A stretch of DNA of 64,000 bases from Marivivens donghaensis (GTDB taxonomy: Bacteria; Pseudomonadota; Alphaproteobacteria; Rhodobacterales; Rhodobacteraceae): contig NZ_JAUFRA010000005.1 in NCBI RefSeq assembly GCF_030410045.1, forward strand, positions 248,001 through 312,000, read 5' to 3'. Below the pieces are notes generated by a model that saw nothing but the letters and a program-made list of their open reading frames with translations, did no database searches and was not told the DNA's origin. The position numbers were made by a program, and so were the translations under genes. Shown here piece by piece: positions 42,261 to 51,300 of this stretch (the first letter of the stretch is position 1; every line of letters starts with the position of its first letter).

Positions 42261-43157
42261 CTAGAGGATTTCTGCCCCGCCGATATCATTCACCGCAAAA
42301 TCTATCAGCGCACGGATTTTGCGCGGCAGTTGTCGTCCCTCTAGGTAAACCGCGCTCAGTGGCCACGTTTCGCAATCATACCCCTGCATCACAGGCACCA
42401 ACCGCCCAGCGGCCAGCGCATCCCGCACGGCAAAGCGCGGCGCATAGGCGATCCCGAGGTTCGATGCCGCAAGCTCGGTCGCGGCGCGGGCGGAATTGAC
42501 GTGAAACCGCCCTTGGACCGTGGCGATGACATCGCGGCCATCCTCAAAGAACCGCCAGCGTTTGGGTTGGTGACGGTTGGTGTCGACGATACAGGCGTGG
42601 GCTTGCAGGTCGGCGGGATGACGTGGCTCGCCATGCTCTGCGATATAGGCGGGACTGGCGACAAGGACTGACCGAAAGTCCCCCAGCTTGCGGGTTTTCA
42701 GCGATAGCATCTGCGATTGCCCCAGCCTGAACGCCAGATCGATCCCGTCGCTCGCCAGATCGGCAAAGTCGTCGGTCAGCCGCAGATCAAACGTCAGCCC
42801 CGGATTGGCCTGCGCGAACCGCCCGAGCATTGCGCCCACATAGACCTCGCCAAAGGTGACAGGGGCAGAAATGCGGATCACACCCGTCAGCCCCTTGGAC
42901 CCATCAGCCACCTGCCCCAAAAGATCATCGAGGTCATCCAAAACCGCAGGCGCACGGGCCAAGAGGTCCTCGCCCGCGGGCGTCAGCCCCACCCTGCGCG
43001 TGGTGCGTTGGAACAGACGAACACCCAGCCGCGCCTCAAGTTCGGCCACGTATTTCGACGTGAGACGGTTCGACACGCCCAGCGCCTCTGCCGCCGCCGT
43101 GAATGATCCCGTCTGCGCGGTCGCCACAAAGGCACGGAGTTCGTCGGTAATATCCAT
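42261..43157 (-). CDS. LysR-family transcriptional regulator, divergent to ygiD
   Basis: A 298-residue LysR regulator. The N-terminal winged helix-turn-helix reads ELRAFVATAQTGSFTAAAEA through LGVSNRLTSKYVAELEARLG and LFQRTTRRVGLTPAGE. An effector domain follows (GVIRISAPVTFGEVYVGAML, and DGIDLAFRLG). The wording TSKYVAELEARLG and the C-terminal RKIRALIDFAV resemble the CrgA/AaeR-like branch. ATG 43157 begins MDITDEL, where alignable sequence starts. It is transcribed away from the extradiol dioxygenase gene across a 135-base gap containing a perfect palindrome, so that gene is its probable target. Confidence 0.9.
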   Translation of the reverse strand: MDITDELRAFVATAQTGSFTAAAEALGVSNRLTSKYVAELEARLGVRLFQRTTRRVGLTPAGEDLLARAPAVLDDLDDLLGQVADGSKGLTGVIRISAPVTFGEVYVGAMLGRFAQANPGLTFDLRLTDDFADLASDGIDLAFRLGQSQMLSLKTRKLGDFRSVLVASPAYIAEHGEPRHPADLQAHACIVDTNRHQPKRWRFFEDGRDVIATVQGRFHVNSARAATELAASNLGIAYAPRFAVRDALAAGRLVPVMQGYDCETWPLSAVYLEGRQLPRKIRALIDFAVNDIGGAEIL

Positions 43158-43212
43158 CGTCGGCTCATTTGGAATAAAACGGTAACAGTCAATCAACAAA
43201 GTCGCCATTTCA

Positions 43213-43226
43213 TTGATTATAATCAA
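43213..43226. promoter_or_regulatory. Candidate LysR-binding palindrome
   Basis: TTGATTATAATCAA is a perfect 14-base palindrome and contains a T-N11-A core as recognised by LysR-type regulators. It lies 56 bases upstream of the LysR start and 66 bases upstream of the ygiD start, in the shared divergent promoter region. The binding protein is inferred from position. Confidence 0.5.
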
Positions 43227-43292
43227 GCCCTATCTCAATCCCAGACAGAGGCGGTGCCCGACGCAGGCGCCGCAGATGAAGAGGATGCGCGA

Positions 43293-44117
43293 ATGACAAC
43301 GATTACATCTCTCCAAGCCCTCCGCGATCGGCTTGCCCCCTCTGACCGTATGCCCGTGGTATTCCTCGGTCATGGCAGCCCGATGAACGCGATTGAGGAT
43401 ACCGAATACAGCCGCTCGTGGACCGAACTGGGCCGTAACCTACCCCGCCCTCGGGCGATCCTCGTGGTGTCGGCGCACTGGATGACCAAAGGCACAACAC
43501 TCGTGGATGTCTCAGCCCTGCCCAAGACGATCTATGATTTCTACGGCTTTCCTGATGCGCTCTATGCCGAAAAATATCCGGCGCAGGGTGATCCCGCCCT
43601 CGCCCGCGAGGTCGTATCGCTTTTGGCCAGCCACCATGCCGAAGAGGATGACACTTGGGGCCTCGACCACGGCGCATGGACCGTGCTGAAATTCCTCTAC
43701 CCAGAGGCCGACGTACCCGTGTTCCAAGTCTCAATCGATATGAGCAAAGGGTTGGACTACCAGCTCGAGATCGGCAAAACCCTGTCCGACTTGCGAGATC
43801 GTGGTGTGTTGATCCTCGGCTCTGGGAACGTGGTGCATAACCTGCGTGCCCTGCGGTTCGACGGCCATGTGCATGACTTTGCAACGGAATTCGACAACCT
43901 GTTCGAGACAAAGCTGACCGACCGTGACTTTGGCGGGTTGGCCGATGCCAATAAACTCGGGCCGCTTCTACGGATGGCCCACCCTTCGGTCGATCACTAC
44001 CTGCCTGCCCTGACCATCGCGGGCGCCTCTGATGCGGGCGATGATCTGACCTTTATGACGGGTGCCATTGACCTTGGCGCCGTGTCGATGCGTTCGTTTG
44101 TGTTCCACCCTCGTTAA
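43293..44117 (+). CDS. ygiD: YgiD-type extradiol dioxygenase (4,5-DOPA dioxygenase family)
   Basis: A 274-residue LigB-superfamily enzyme resembling E. coli YgiD, which opens the ring of L-DOPA between C4 and C5. Likely metal ligands are His in FLGHGSPMNAI, His in ILVVSAHWMTKG, and His in LGSGNVVHNLRAL. GLDHGAWTVLKFLYPEADVP is characteristic. ATG 43293 has GAGGATGCG upstream and was preferred to an in-frame GTG at 43254. The true substrate in this organism is unknown; control by the divergent LysR suggests a response to a phenolic or quinone compound. Confidence 0.88.
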   Translation: MTTITSLQALRDRLAPSDRMPVVFLGHGSPMNAIEDTEYSRSWTELGRNLPRPRAILVVSAHWMTKGTTLVDVSALPKTIYDFYGFPDALYAEKYPAQGDPALAREVVSLLASHHAEEDDTWGLDHGAWTVLKFLYPEADVPVFQVSIDMSKGLDYQLEIGKTLSDLRDRGVLILGSGNVVHNLRALRFDGHVHDFATEFDNLFETKLTDRDFGGLADANKLGPLLRMAHPSVDHYLPALTIAGASDAGDDLTFMTGAIDLGAVSMRSFVFHPR

Positions 44118-44164
44118 CGAGTAACGGGGATCGCTGTTACAAAACCTTCACTTTGCGGGAGGGT

Positions 44165-44188
44165 ATATTTCATATATTCATGAAATAT
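44165..44188 (+). promoter_or_regulatory. ArsR-type operator overlapping the arsRC start codon
   Basis: A perfect inverted repeat ATATTTCAT (44165-44173) / ATGAAATAT (44180-44188), separated by six bases, with TTCATGAA at one side of the centre. Its right arm includes the first two bases of the start codon of arsRC (44187). The AT-rich dyad with TTCAT/ATGAA ends is typical of ArsR/SmtB operators. TATATT at 44173-44178 could be the -10 element, placing transcription start at or next to the ATG. Autorepression by the ArsR domain, relieved by arsenite, is the expected function. Confidence 0.7.
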
Positions 44189-45011
44189 GAAAACAGCGAT
44201 TCCCGATCTATTATCGACCCTTGGCCACCCGCAGCGTTTGTCGGTGTTCCAACTTCTCATGCGCCGTTACCCCGACCATGTCCCAGCGGGGGAAATCTCG
44301 GACGCGCTGGGGATCAAAGGCAGCACGCTGTCGAACTACCTCTCTGCCCTGCAGACCGCAGACCTGATTGACCAAGAGCGGTCAGGCACCTCTCTACGGT
44401 ACTGCATCAATATGACAACCGTTCAACAGATGTTTGACGGTCTGCTGGTCGACTGCTGCCGTGGTCGGCCTGATCTGTGCCTTGCCCCACAGCCCAAGCC
44501 ACCGAGCCGCCCCTATACCGTGCTCTTTATCTGCACGGGCAACTCTGCCCGTTCTATCTTTGCCGAAACGATCCTGCGGGATTTGGGTGGGGATCGGTTC
44601 AACGTCTATTCGGCAGGGACCAAGCCTTATTCGGAACTGAACCCCTTTGCGCTCGAAGTGCTCGGGACCAAAGGGCATGACACCAGCCAATTGCGGGCTA
44701 AGAACGTCTCCGAATTCACGGGCCCCAATGCGCCAGACCTCGATTTTGTGTTCACCGTCTGTAATCAGGCCGCGAACGAGGAATGTCCCGCATGGGACGG
44801 TCAGCCGATCAGTGGCCATTGGGGAATGCCTGATCCTGTCAAAGCTACAGGCACCGACGCCGAAAAAAGCCTAGCGTTTCAAGAGGCTTACGGGGCACTT
44901 CGTAACCGCATCGAACAATTCATCGCGCTGCCGATCACAACGCTTGATCGGATTGCGCTGCAAAAGGCCGTGGACACCATTGGCCGCCAGACCTCTGAGG
45001 ATCACCTATGA
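44187..45011 (+). CDS. arsRC: ArsR repressor-ArsC arsenate reductase fusion
   Basis: A 274-residue fusion. Residues 1-85 form an ArsR winged helix (LGHPQRLSVFQLLMRRYPDH, SDALGIKGSTLSNYLSALQ). A linker holds Cys90, Cys91 and Cys98, candidate arsenite-sensing ligands. Residues 109-250 form a low-molecular-weight phosphatase-type arsenate reductase: nucleophile Cys116 in CTGNSARS (C-x5-R), resolving Cys192 and Cys200 in TVCNQAANEECPAW, and the acid Asp216 in HWGMPDP. All three redox cysteines of thioredoxin-coupled ArsC are thus present. The only strong Shine-Dalgarno-like run (GGGAGGG, 44157-44163) is 23 bases before the ATG, so translation may start on a very short leader. It overlaps the GAPDH gene by ATGA. 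Confidence 0.9.
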   Translation: MKTAIPDLLSTLGHPQRLSVFQLLMRRYPDHVPAGEISDALGIKGSTLSNYLSALQTADLIDQERSGTSLRYCINMTTVQQMFDGLLVDCCRGRPDLCLAPQPKPPSRPYTVLFICTGNSARSIFAETILRDLGGDRFNVYSAGTKPYSELNPFALEVLGTKGHDTSQLRAKNVSEFTGPNAPDLDFVFTVCNQAANEECPAWDGQPISGHWGMPDPVKATGTDAEKSLAFQEAYGALRNRIEQFIALPITTLDRIALQKAVDTIGRQTSEDHL

Positions 45012-46006
45012 CCACATACGCACTCAACGGCCTTGGCCGCATCGGTAAACTCGCTCTGAAACCTCTGCTGGAAAGCGGCGCAAAGATCGCGTGGATCAAC
45101 GATGCCGTTGGCGACACAGAGATGCACGCGCACCTGCTAGAGTTCGACACCGTGCATGGGCGCTGGAACGCGGCGTTTTCTTATGACGATGACAGCGTCA
45201 CCATCGACGGCAACCGCCTACCCTTTATCGGGACCAAGGACCTGAGCGCACTGCCTCTCGACGGTGTAGACGTCGTGATCGACTGCACGGGCGTTTTCAA
45301 ATCCGAAGCCGCCCTTGCCCCCTATTTTGCCGCTGGCGTGAAAAAGGTCGTCGTCTCGGCCCCAGTGAAAGACGGCCCAACCGCGAACATCGTTTATGGC
45401 GTGAACAACGACACCTATGATGCAGCCATCCATCAGATCGTCACGGCGGCGTCTTGCACGACGAACTGTCTCGCCCCTGTGGTGAAGGTGATCCACGAAA
45501 ACCTCGGCATCAAACACGGGTCGATCACTACGATCCATGATGTAACGAACACGCAAACCATCGTGGACCGCCCCGCAAAGGATCTGCGCCGCGCCCGCTC
45601 TGCCCTGAATTCGCTGATCCCGACGACCACAGGGTCGGCCACCGCGATCACGCTGATCTATCCCGAACTCAAAGGCCGCCTGAACGGTCACGCCGTCCGC
45701 GTGCCCCTGTTGAACGCCTCGCTGACTGACTGCGTGTTCGAGGTCGAGCGTGAAACCACCGCCGAAGAGGTCAACGCCCTGTTCAAAGCAGCCTCCGAGG
45801 GCGCGCTGAACGGCATCCTCGGCTATGAGGAACGCCCGCTTGTGTCCACCGATTACACGAATGACGTGCGATCCTCGATCATCGATGCGCCGTCAACGAT
45901 GGTGATCAACGGCACACAGGTCAAAATCTACGCGTGGTATGACAACGAAATGGGCTATGCGCATCGTCTGATCGATGTGGTCCGCATGGTCGGGGCATCG
46001 CTGTGA
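45008..46006 (+). CDS. ArsJ-associated glyceraldehyde-3-phosphate dehydrogenase
   Basis: A 332-residue type I GAPDH. NAD-binding LNGLGRIGKLALKP at the N-terminus, the catalytic Cys in AASCTTNCLAP, and WYDNEMGYAHRLIDVV at the C-terminus are intact. It sits between arsRC and arsJ with four-base overlaps on both sides. In described ars operons of this layout, GAPDH uses arsenate in place of phosphate to make 1-arseno-3-phosphoglycerate, which ArsJ exports. Operon position is the reason for assigning it to arsenic resistance and not to glycolysis. Confidence 0.93.
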   Translation: MTTYALNGLGRIGKLALKPLLESGAKIAWINDAVGDTEMHAHLLEFDTVHGRWNAAFSYDDDSVTIDGNRLPFIGTKDLSALPLDGVDVVIDCTGVFKSEAALAPYFAAGVKKVVVSAPVKDGPTANIVYGVNNDTYDAAIHQIVTAASCTTNCLAPVVKVIHENLGIKHGSITTIHDVTNTQTIVDRPAKDLRRARSALNSLIPTTTGSATAITLIYPELKGRLNGHAVRVPLLNASLTDCVFEVERETTAEEVNALFKAASEGALNGILGYEERPLVSTDYTNDVRSSIIDAPSTMVINGTQVKIYAWYDNEMGYAHRLIDVVRMVGASL

Positions 46007-47250
46007 GCCAGAAACCAGAAGGTTTATCGGCCTATATCGCGGTCACTGCCGCCTATTGGGCCTTTATGCTGACGGACGGAGCCTTGCGGATGTTGGTGCT
46101 CCTGCACTTCCACACGCTCGGCTTTTCGCCTGTGCAGCTGGCGTACCTGTTCATCCTCTATGAGGTCGCAGGGATGGTGACGAACCTCTCTGCGGGCTGG
46201 ATCGCGGCGCGGTTTGGCCTGACGACAACCCTCTATGCTGGACTGAGCCTTCAGGTCGTAGCCCTCCTCGCGCTGGCCCAACTGGACCCGAGCTGGTCGA
46301 TCCCCGCATCTGTCGCCTTTGTCATGTGCGTCCAAGGTGCATCGGGCGTGGCCAAAGACCTAGCCAAGATGTCGTCGAAATCGGCGGTCAAACTCCTCGC
46401 GCCAACGGGCGATGGTGGGTTGTTCCGTTGGGTGGCGATCCTCACAGGGTCCAAGAACGCGGTCAAAGGCGTGGGGTTCCTCATGGGCGCCGCGCTCCTC
46501 GCTGCGTTCGGGTTTGTGGCGTCGATCTGGGCGATGACGATTGTCCTTGGCGTCATCCTCATCGCAGTTGCGCTGTTTATGCCGTCGGGCCTTCCGAAAG
46601 GCCGCAAAGGGGCAAAGTTCTCTGAGGTCTTTTCCAAGTCCCACAACGTGAACTGGCTCTCTGCGGCGCGGGTGACACTGTTCGGCGCACGGGACGTGTG
46701 GTTCGTCGTCGGCATCCCGATCTATTTCTACGCAGTGCTCTCGGACGGGTCCGAGGCAGGCAACCGCGCGGCGTTCTTTATCATCGGCGTGTTCATGGCC
46801 GCGTGGATTATCCTCTACGGCATGGTCCAAGCCGCCACCCCGCGCATCCTCCGCGCGGCCACCCGCCCAGAGGCAGAGATCATCGGCGCGGCCCGCACAT
46901 GGGCATGGGCGCTGTTCATCGTGCCTGCCGCGCTGACGGTTGCGGTTACCCTATCGCCTGCCCCGCAGATGTGGCTAACAATCACCTTGGTCATTGGGCT
47001 ACTGGCCTTTGGCGGAATATTCGCGGTGAACTCCTCGCTTCATTCCTACCTGATCCTCGCTTTCACGAAATCAGAGAGGGTCACGATGGATGTGGGCTTC
47101 TACTACATGGCCAATGCGCTGGGGCGTCTGATCGGGACGCTCTTGTCCGGATTGACCTATCAGATCGGCGGATTGCCAATGGTGCTGGGCACCGCTGCGG
47201 TGATGGTCGCACTCTCGGCCCTGACCACCGCGAAACTGCGAACGGTTTAA
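46003..47250 (+). CDS. arsJ: Organoarsenical efflux MFS transporter ArsJ
   Basis: A 415-residue major-facilitator protein with twelve predicted helices. The N-terminus AYIAVTAAYWAFMLTDGALR and the conserved GASGVAKDLAKMSSKSAVKL and GSKNAVKGVGFLMGAALL match ArsJ. It exports 1-arseno-3-phosphoglycerate, which then breaks down outside to arsenate. It begins at a GTG overlapping the GAPDH stop (GTGA) and is followed by a terminator 25 bases on. Together the three genes make a compact arsenate-resistance operon. Confidence 0.93.
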   Translation: MSQKPEGLSAYIAVTAAYWAFMLTDGALRMLVLLHFHTLGFSPVQLAYLFILYEVAGMVTNLSAGWIAARFGLTTTLYAGLSLQVVALLALAQLDPSWSIPASVAFVMCVQGASGVAKDLAKMSSKSAVKLLAPTGDGGLFRWVAILTGSKNAVKGVGFLMGAALLAAFGFVASIWAMTIVLGVILIAVALFMPSGLPKGRKGAKFSEVFSKSHNVNWLSAARVTLFGARDVWFVVGIPIYFYAVLSDGSEAGNRAAFFIIGVFMAAWIILYGMVQAATPRILRAATRPEAEIIGAARTWAWALFIVPAALTVAVTLSPAPQMWLTITLVIGLLAFGGIFAVNSSLHSYLILAFTKSERVTMDVGFYYMANALGRLIGTLLSGLTYQIGGLPMVLGTAAVMVALSALTTAKLRTV

Positions 47251-47274
47251 ACTCGCCCCATATCTTAACAGATC

Positions 47275-47309
47275 AGAGCGCAACCGAACGGTCGGTTTGC
47301 GCTCTTTTC
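47275..47309 (+). terminator. ars operon terminator
   Basis: AGAGCGCAACCGA (47275-47287) pairs with TCGGTTTGCGCTCT (47292-47305) with one bulged T and a four-base loop, followed by TTT. It lies 24 bases after the arsJ stop and insulates the ars operon from the RND genes. Confidence 0.88.
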
Positions 47310-47416
47310 ATGTGGCTGCGGCAAACTGATTGGGACACGGGCCAAAGAATCGCTTGGCTTTTATATTAGCATGTTTATATATGTCGCAAATTAAATGTTT
47401 AACCAGAGAGGCCCCC

Positions 47417-48388
47417 ATGCGCGCGCTCCTACTCACGGCCTGCATCGCTGCGACCGGATTTACCGCTGCGGCGGACACGATCACCCTCCGTCCTGAGCCT
47501 GTTCAGGAATGGAAGCCCGTCTACGGCACCGTCGAAACCCGCGACCGCGTGCCTGCTCGGGCTCGTATTCCGGGCACCATCACAGAGCTGCTGGTGAGCG
47601 AAGGCGATCAGGTCACCTCTGGTCAGGCCATCGCCCGCATCGAAGACGATAAACTTCTGTTGCAGGTCGAGGCGTTAGACGCCCGTCTTGAGGCTCTAGC
47701 CTCGCGTCTCGCAACCGCACAGGCCGACCTCGAACGTGGTCAGCAACTATCGGAAAACGGCGTGATCACGGGGCAGCGCCTTGAGGGGCTGCAAACCGCG
47801 GTCGACGTGCTGAACGGCGAAATCGCTGGGACTGAGGCGGAAAAGCTGGTCGTCAAACGCCAGATCGAAGAAGGCAGCGTACTCGCGCCTGAAACGGGTA
47901 TCGTCCTTGATGTTCCTGTCTCTCTGGGTTCCGTGATCAACCCAGGTGAACCTGTGGCGGTCATCGGCGGTGGCGGCGTGTTCCTGCGTCTGTCGATCCC
48001 CGAACGCCACGCCCTGTCATTGACCCAAGGCGATCCAATTTCCATCGAGGGTTCCGACGGCGAAATCGAAGGCCGTCTGGCCAAGATCTACCCGCAAATC
48101 TCTGGCGGTCGCGTTGAGGCCGATGTTGAGGTTGATGGCCTCTCTGACACCTTCGTGGGCCTGCGTGTGCCAGTGCGCCTGACCGTTGGCACCCATGACG
48201 CGCTGATCGTTCCTGCGACTGCCGTGACCCAAATCGGCGGCATTGATTTCGTTGCGGTCGAACATGACGGCCACACCATCGAAAAAGCCGTCGTTCCGGG
48301 TGGCACGATGCTGCGTTACGGCGTCGAGTGGGTTGAAATTTTGACTGGCCTGAATGCTGGCGACGTAGTGGTGACTGACCATGAGTAA
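47417..48388 (+). CDS. RND efflux pump periplasmic adaptor, second system
   Basis: A 323-residue membrane fusion protein with a Sec signal peptide (MRALLLTACIAATGFTAAA, cleavage after about residue 19). A barrel-sandwich domain (RARIPGTITELLVSEGDQVT, then EGSVLAPETGIVLDVPV), a short coiled hairpin (about 75-125) and a beta-barrel follow. ATG 47417 has AGAGAGG upstream. Its 3' end overlaps the permease start by eight bases. The preceding 90 bases are AT-rich (TTTATATTAGCATG and TTTATATATG), a likely promoter. It is unrelated at close range to the adaptor at 7920 and is probably paralogous only at superfamily level. Confidence 0.9.
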   Translation: MRALLLTACIAATGFTAAADTITLRPEPVQEWKPVYGTVETRDRVPARARIPGTITELLVSEGDQVTSGQAIARIEDDKLLLQVEALDARLEALASRLATAQADLERGQQLSENGVITGQRLEGLQTAVDVLNGEIAGTEAEKLVVKRQIEEGSVLAPETGIVLDVPVSLGSVINPGEPVAVIGGGGVFLRLSIPERHALSLTQGDPISIEGSDGEIEGRLAKIYPQISGGRVEADVEVDGLSDTFVGLRVPVRLTVGTHDALIVPATAVTQIGGIDFVAVEHDGHTIEKAVVPGGTMLRYGVEWVEILTGLNAGDVVVTDHE

Positions 48389-51300
48389 TCCGAACCAAAC
48401 AGGCAGCCTCGGCATTGCGGGTCACCTGACCCGTATGTTCCTGCTGTCGCCGCTGACCCCCCTCCTGCTGATGGCGTCTCTGGCCGTTGGCCTGATTGCG
48501 CTGGGCGCTCTGCCCCGCGAAGAAGAGCCGCAAATCTCTGTGCCGCTCGTCGATATCTTCGTCGAAGCCCAAGGCCTGCGTGTCGAAGACGCGGTGAAAC
48601 TTATCACAGAGCCGCTTGAGACGATCATCAAAGGCATCGACAACGTCGAACACGTCTACTCTGACACCCGCGACGACCACGTGATGGTCACCGCACGGTT
48701 CGAGGTCGGCATCCCCTCTGACACTGCGATCCTGCGCGTGCGGGACAAGATCATGGCGAACCTCGACCGTATCCCTGTGGGCATTCCGCAGCCGATGGTT
48801 GTGGGCCGTGGCATCAATGATGTGCCGATCCTCTCTGTCACCTTTAGCGCCGCTGAGGGCCATGAGGACATCACCGCCGCTGACCTGACCCGCATTGCCC
48901 GCGAGGTCGAAGTTGAGGCCGCGACGATTGAAAACGTGGGCCTAACCTACCTGATCGGCGCCACCGACGAGGCGATCCGCGTTGCCCCAAATCCTGAAAA
49001 ACTGGCGCTTTACGGAGTGACGCTCCAGCAGCTTGCAGGCAAAGTGCAGAGCGCGAACAGCGCGGTTCCTGCGGGCACGCTCCGTGATGGGGGTGAACAG
49101 ATCGGCCTCGTCGTCGGTCGCACGCTGACCACCCCTGCGGATATCGGCAATCTTGAACTCACCACCCGCGACGGTCGCACGGTCTATGTCCGTGACGTGG
49201 CCGATGTTGCGCTGGTCAATGACATCGACGAACGCCATGTGGCGACCCTCACCCGCGATGAAAATGGTGAGGTCACCCGCCGTCCCGCCGTCACCCTCGC
49301 TCTGGCGAAACGCGCTGGTTCGAACGCTGTGATCGTGGCCGAGGAAATCCTGCATCGCATTGAGGGCATGCACGGCAAACTGATCCCTGAATCCGTCGAT
49401 ATCGAAATCACTCGTGACTACGGTGAAACCGCCGACGAAAAAGCGAACGAACTTTTGTTCCACCTCGCTTTGGCGACCATCTCTATCGTGATCCTCGTCT
49501 GGCTCGCCATCGGTTGGCGCGAAGCCATCGTGGTCGCCATCGTGATCCCTGTGACGATCCTCCTGACGCTCTTTGCGGCTTACATCATGGGATATACGCT
49601 CAACCGTGTGTCGCTCTTTGCGTTGATCTTCTCGATCGGGATCTTGGTGGATGACGCGATTGTGGTCATCGAGAACATCGCCCGTCACTGGGGGATGAAG
49701 AAACCGGGGCAGAACCGCTTTGGCGCGACCATCGCGGCTGTGGCTGAGGTCGGCAACCCGACCATCGTTGCGACCCTGACCGTTGTGGTTGCCCTTCTGC
49801 CGATGCTCTTTGTGTCAGGTCTGATGGGCCCCTACATGAGCCCGATCCCTGCGAACGCTTCCGCCGCGATGATCTTTTCGTTCTTTGTCGCGGTGATCCT
49901 GACCCCGTGGCTGATGCTGAAAATCGCAGGCCGTGCGGAACTGCACCACGATGATGGGCATGGGTTCCCCGGTGGCAAACTGGGTCGCATGTATGACCGC
50001 ATCGCGCGCCCGCTGTTGTCGGGTAAGAAGTCGTCGCTGATCTTCCTCTTGGTCGTGGTTGTGCTGTCCTTCGGGTCGCTCGGCCTCCTCTACACCAAGG
50101 ACGTGACGGTTAAACTTCTGCCGTTCGACAACAAATCGGAACTGGCGATCATGATCGACCTGCCCGAAGGCTCGAGCGTTGAGGCCACCGATGCCGTTGC
50201 CCAAGCCGCTGCACGTATCGCGATGGATATGCCCGAGGTGATCTCGGCCCAGACCCACGCGGGCACTGCGGCACCGTTCAACTTTAACGGCCTCGTGCGT
50301 CACTACTACCTGCGTCAGAACCCAGAGATGGGCGAGGTGCAGCTGAACCTTCTGCCGAAAACAGAACGTGACCGCACCAGCCACGACATCGCACTGGACC
50401 TGCGCGCACGCCTTGCCACGCTGAACCTGCCCGAAGGCACGGTCGTCAAAGCGGTCGAACCCCCTCCGGGTCCGCCAGTGATCGCGACCCTCTTGGCAGA
50501 GGTTTACGGCCCTGATGCTGACACCCGTCGCGAAGTTGCTGAAAAGGTCCGTGCCGCGTTTGAGGACATCGACTTTGTCGTGGACGTAGACAACAACTAC
50601 GGCGTCCAGCCGCGTCGTCTGCGGGCAGAACTGATGACCTCTGACCTCGATTTCTACAACGTGCTGGAAAGCGATGTCACACAGACGCTGCAACTCCTGA
50701 ACGGGTCGTCGATTGTGGGCTATTCCCACCGTGGCGAAGGCCGTCGTCCGCTGCCGATCGTGATGACACGTGACCACGGCGACAACACTTTGGACGCGAT
50801 GGCGCTCTCTACTCCGGTTCCGGCGAATGCCCTGCCCGGTGGTCGTGGCGTGGTCGAACTGGGTGACGTTGTGCAGATCACCGAAGAACGCGCGTCGTTC
50901 CCGATCTTCCGCCACAACGGTCGTGACACCATCATGGTCATGGCAGAAATGGCGGGCGATTATGAGGCACCGCTCTATGGTATGCTCGCCGTGCAGGAAC
51001 GTCTGGACGCGATGGACTGGCCCGAAGGCATGAAGCCCGAGATCAGCCTGAACGGTCAGCCATCCGAGACAGACACCCCCGTCATCCTTTGGGATGGTGA
51101 ATGGGAAGTGACTTGGGTCACCTTCCGCGACATGGGCGCTGCTTTCGGTGTGGCTCTCTTGGGGATTTACATCCTCGTCGTGGCCCAGTTCGGCAGCTTC
51201 CGTCTGCCGCTGGTGATCCTGACACCTGTGCCGCTGACGTTCCTCGGTATTATGGGTGGTCACTGGCTGTTCGGCGCGCCCTTCTCGGCGACCTCGATGA

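Noticed and set aside
49815..51263. A 482-residue open frame on the minus strand
   Set aside because: It is antisense to the second RND permease; His/Arg/Gln-rich, no domain.
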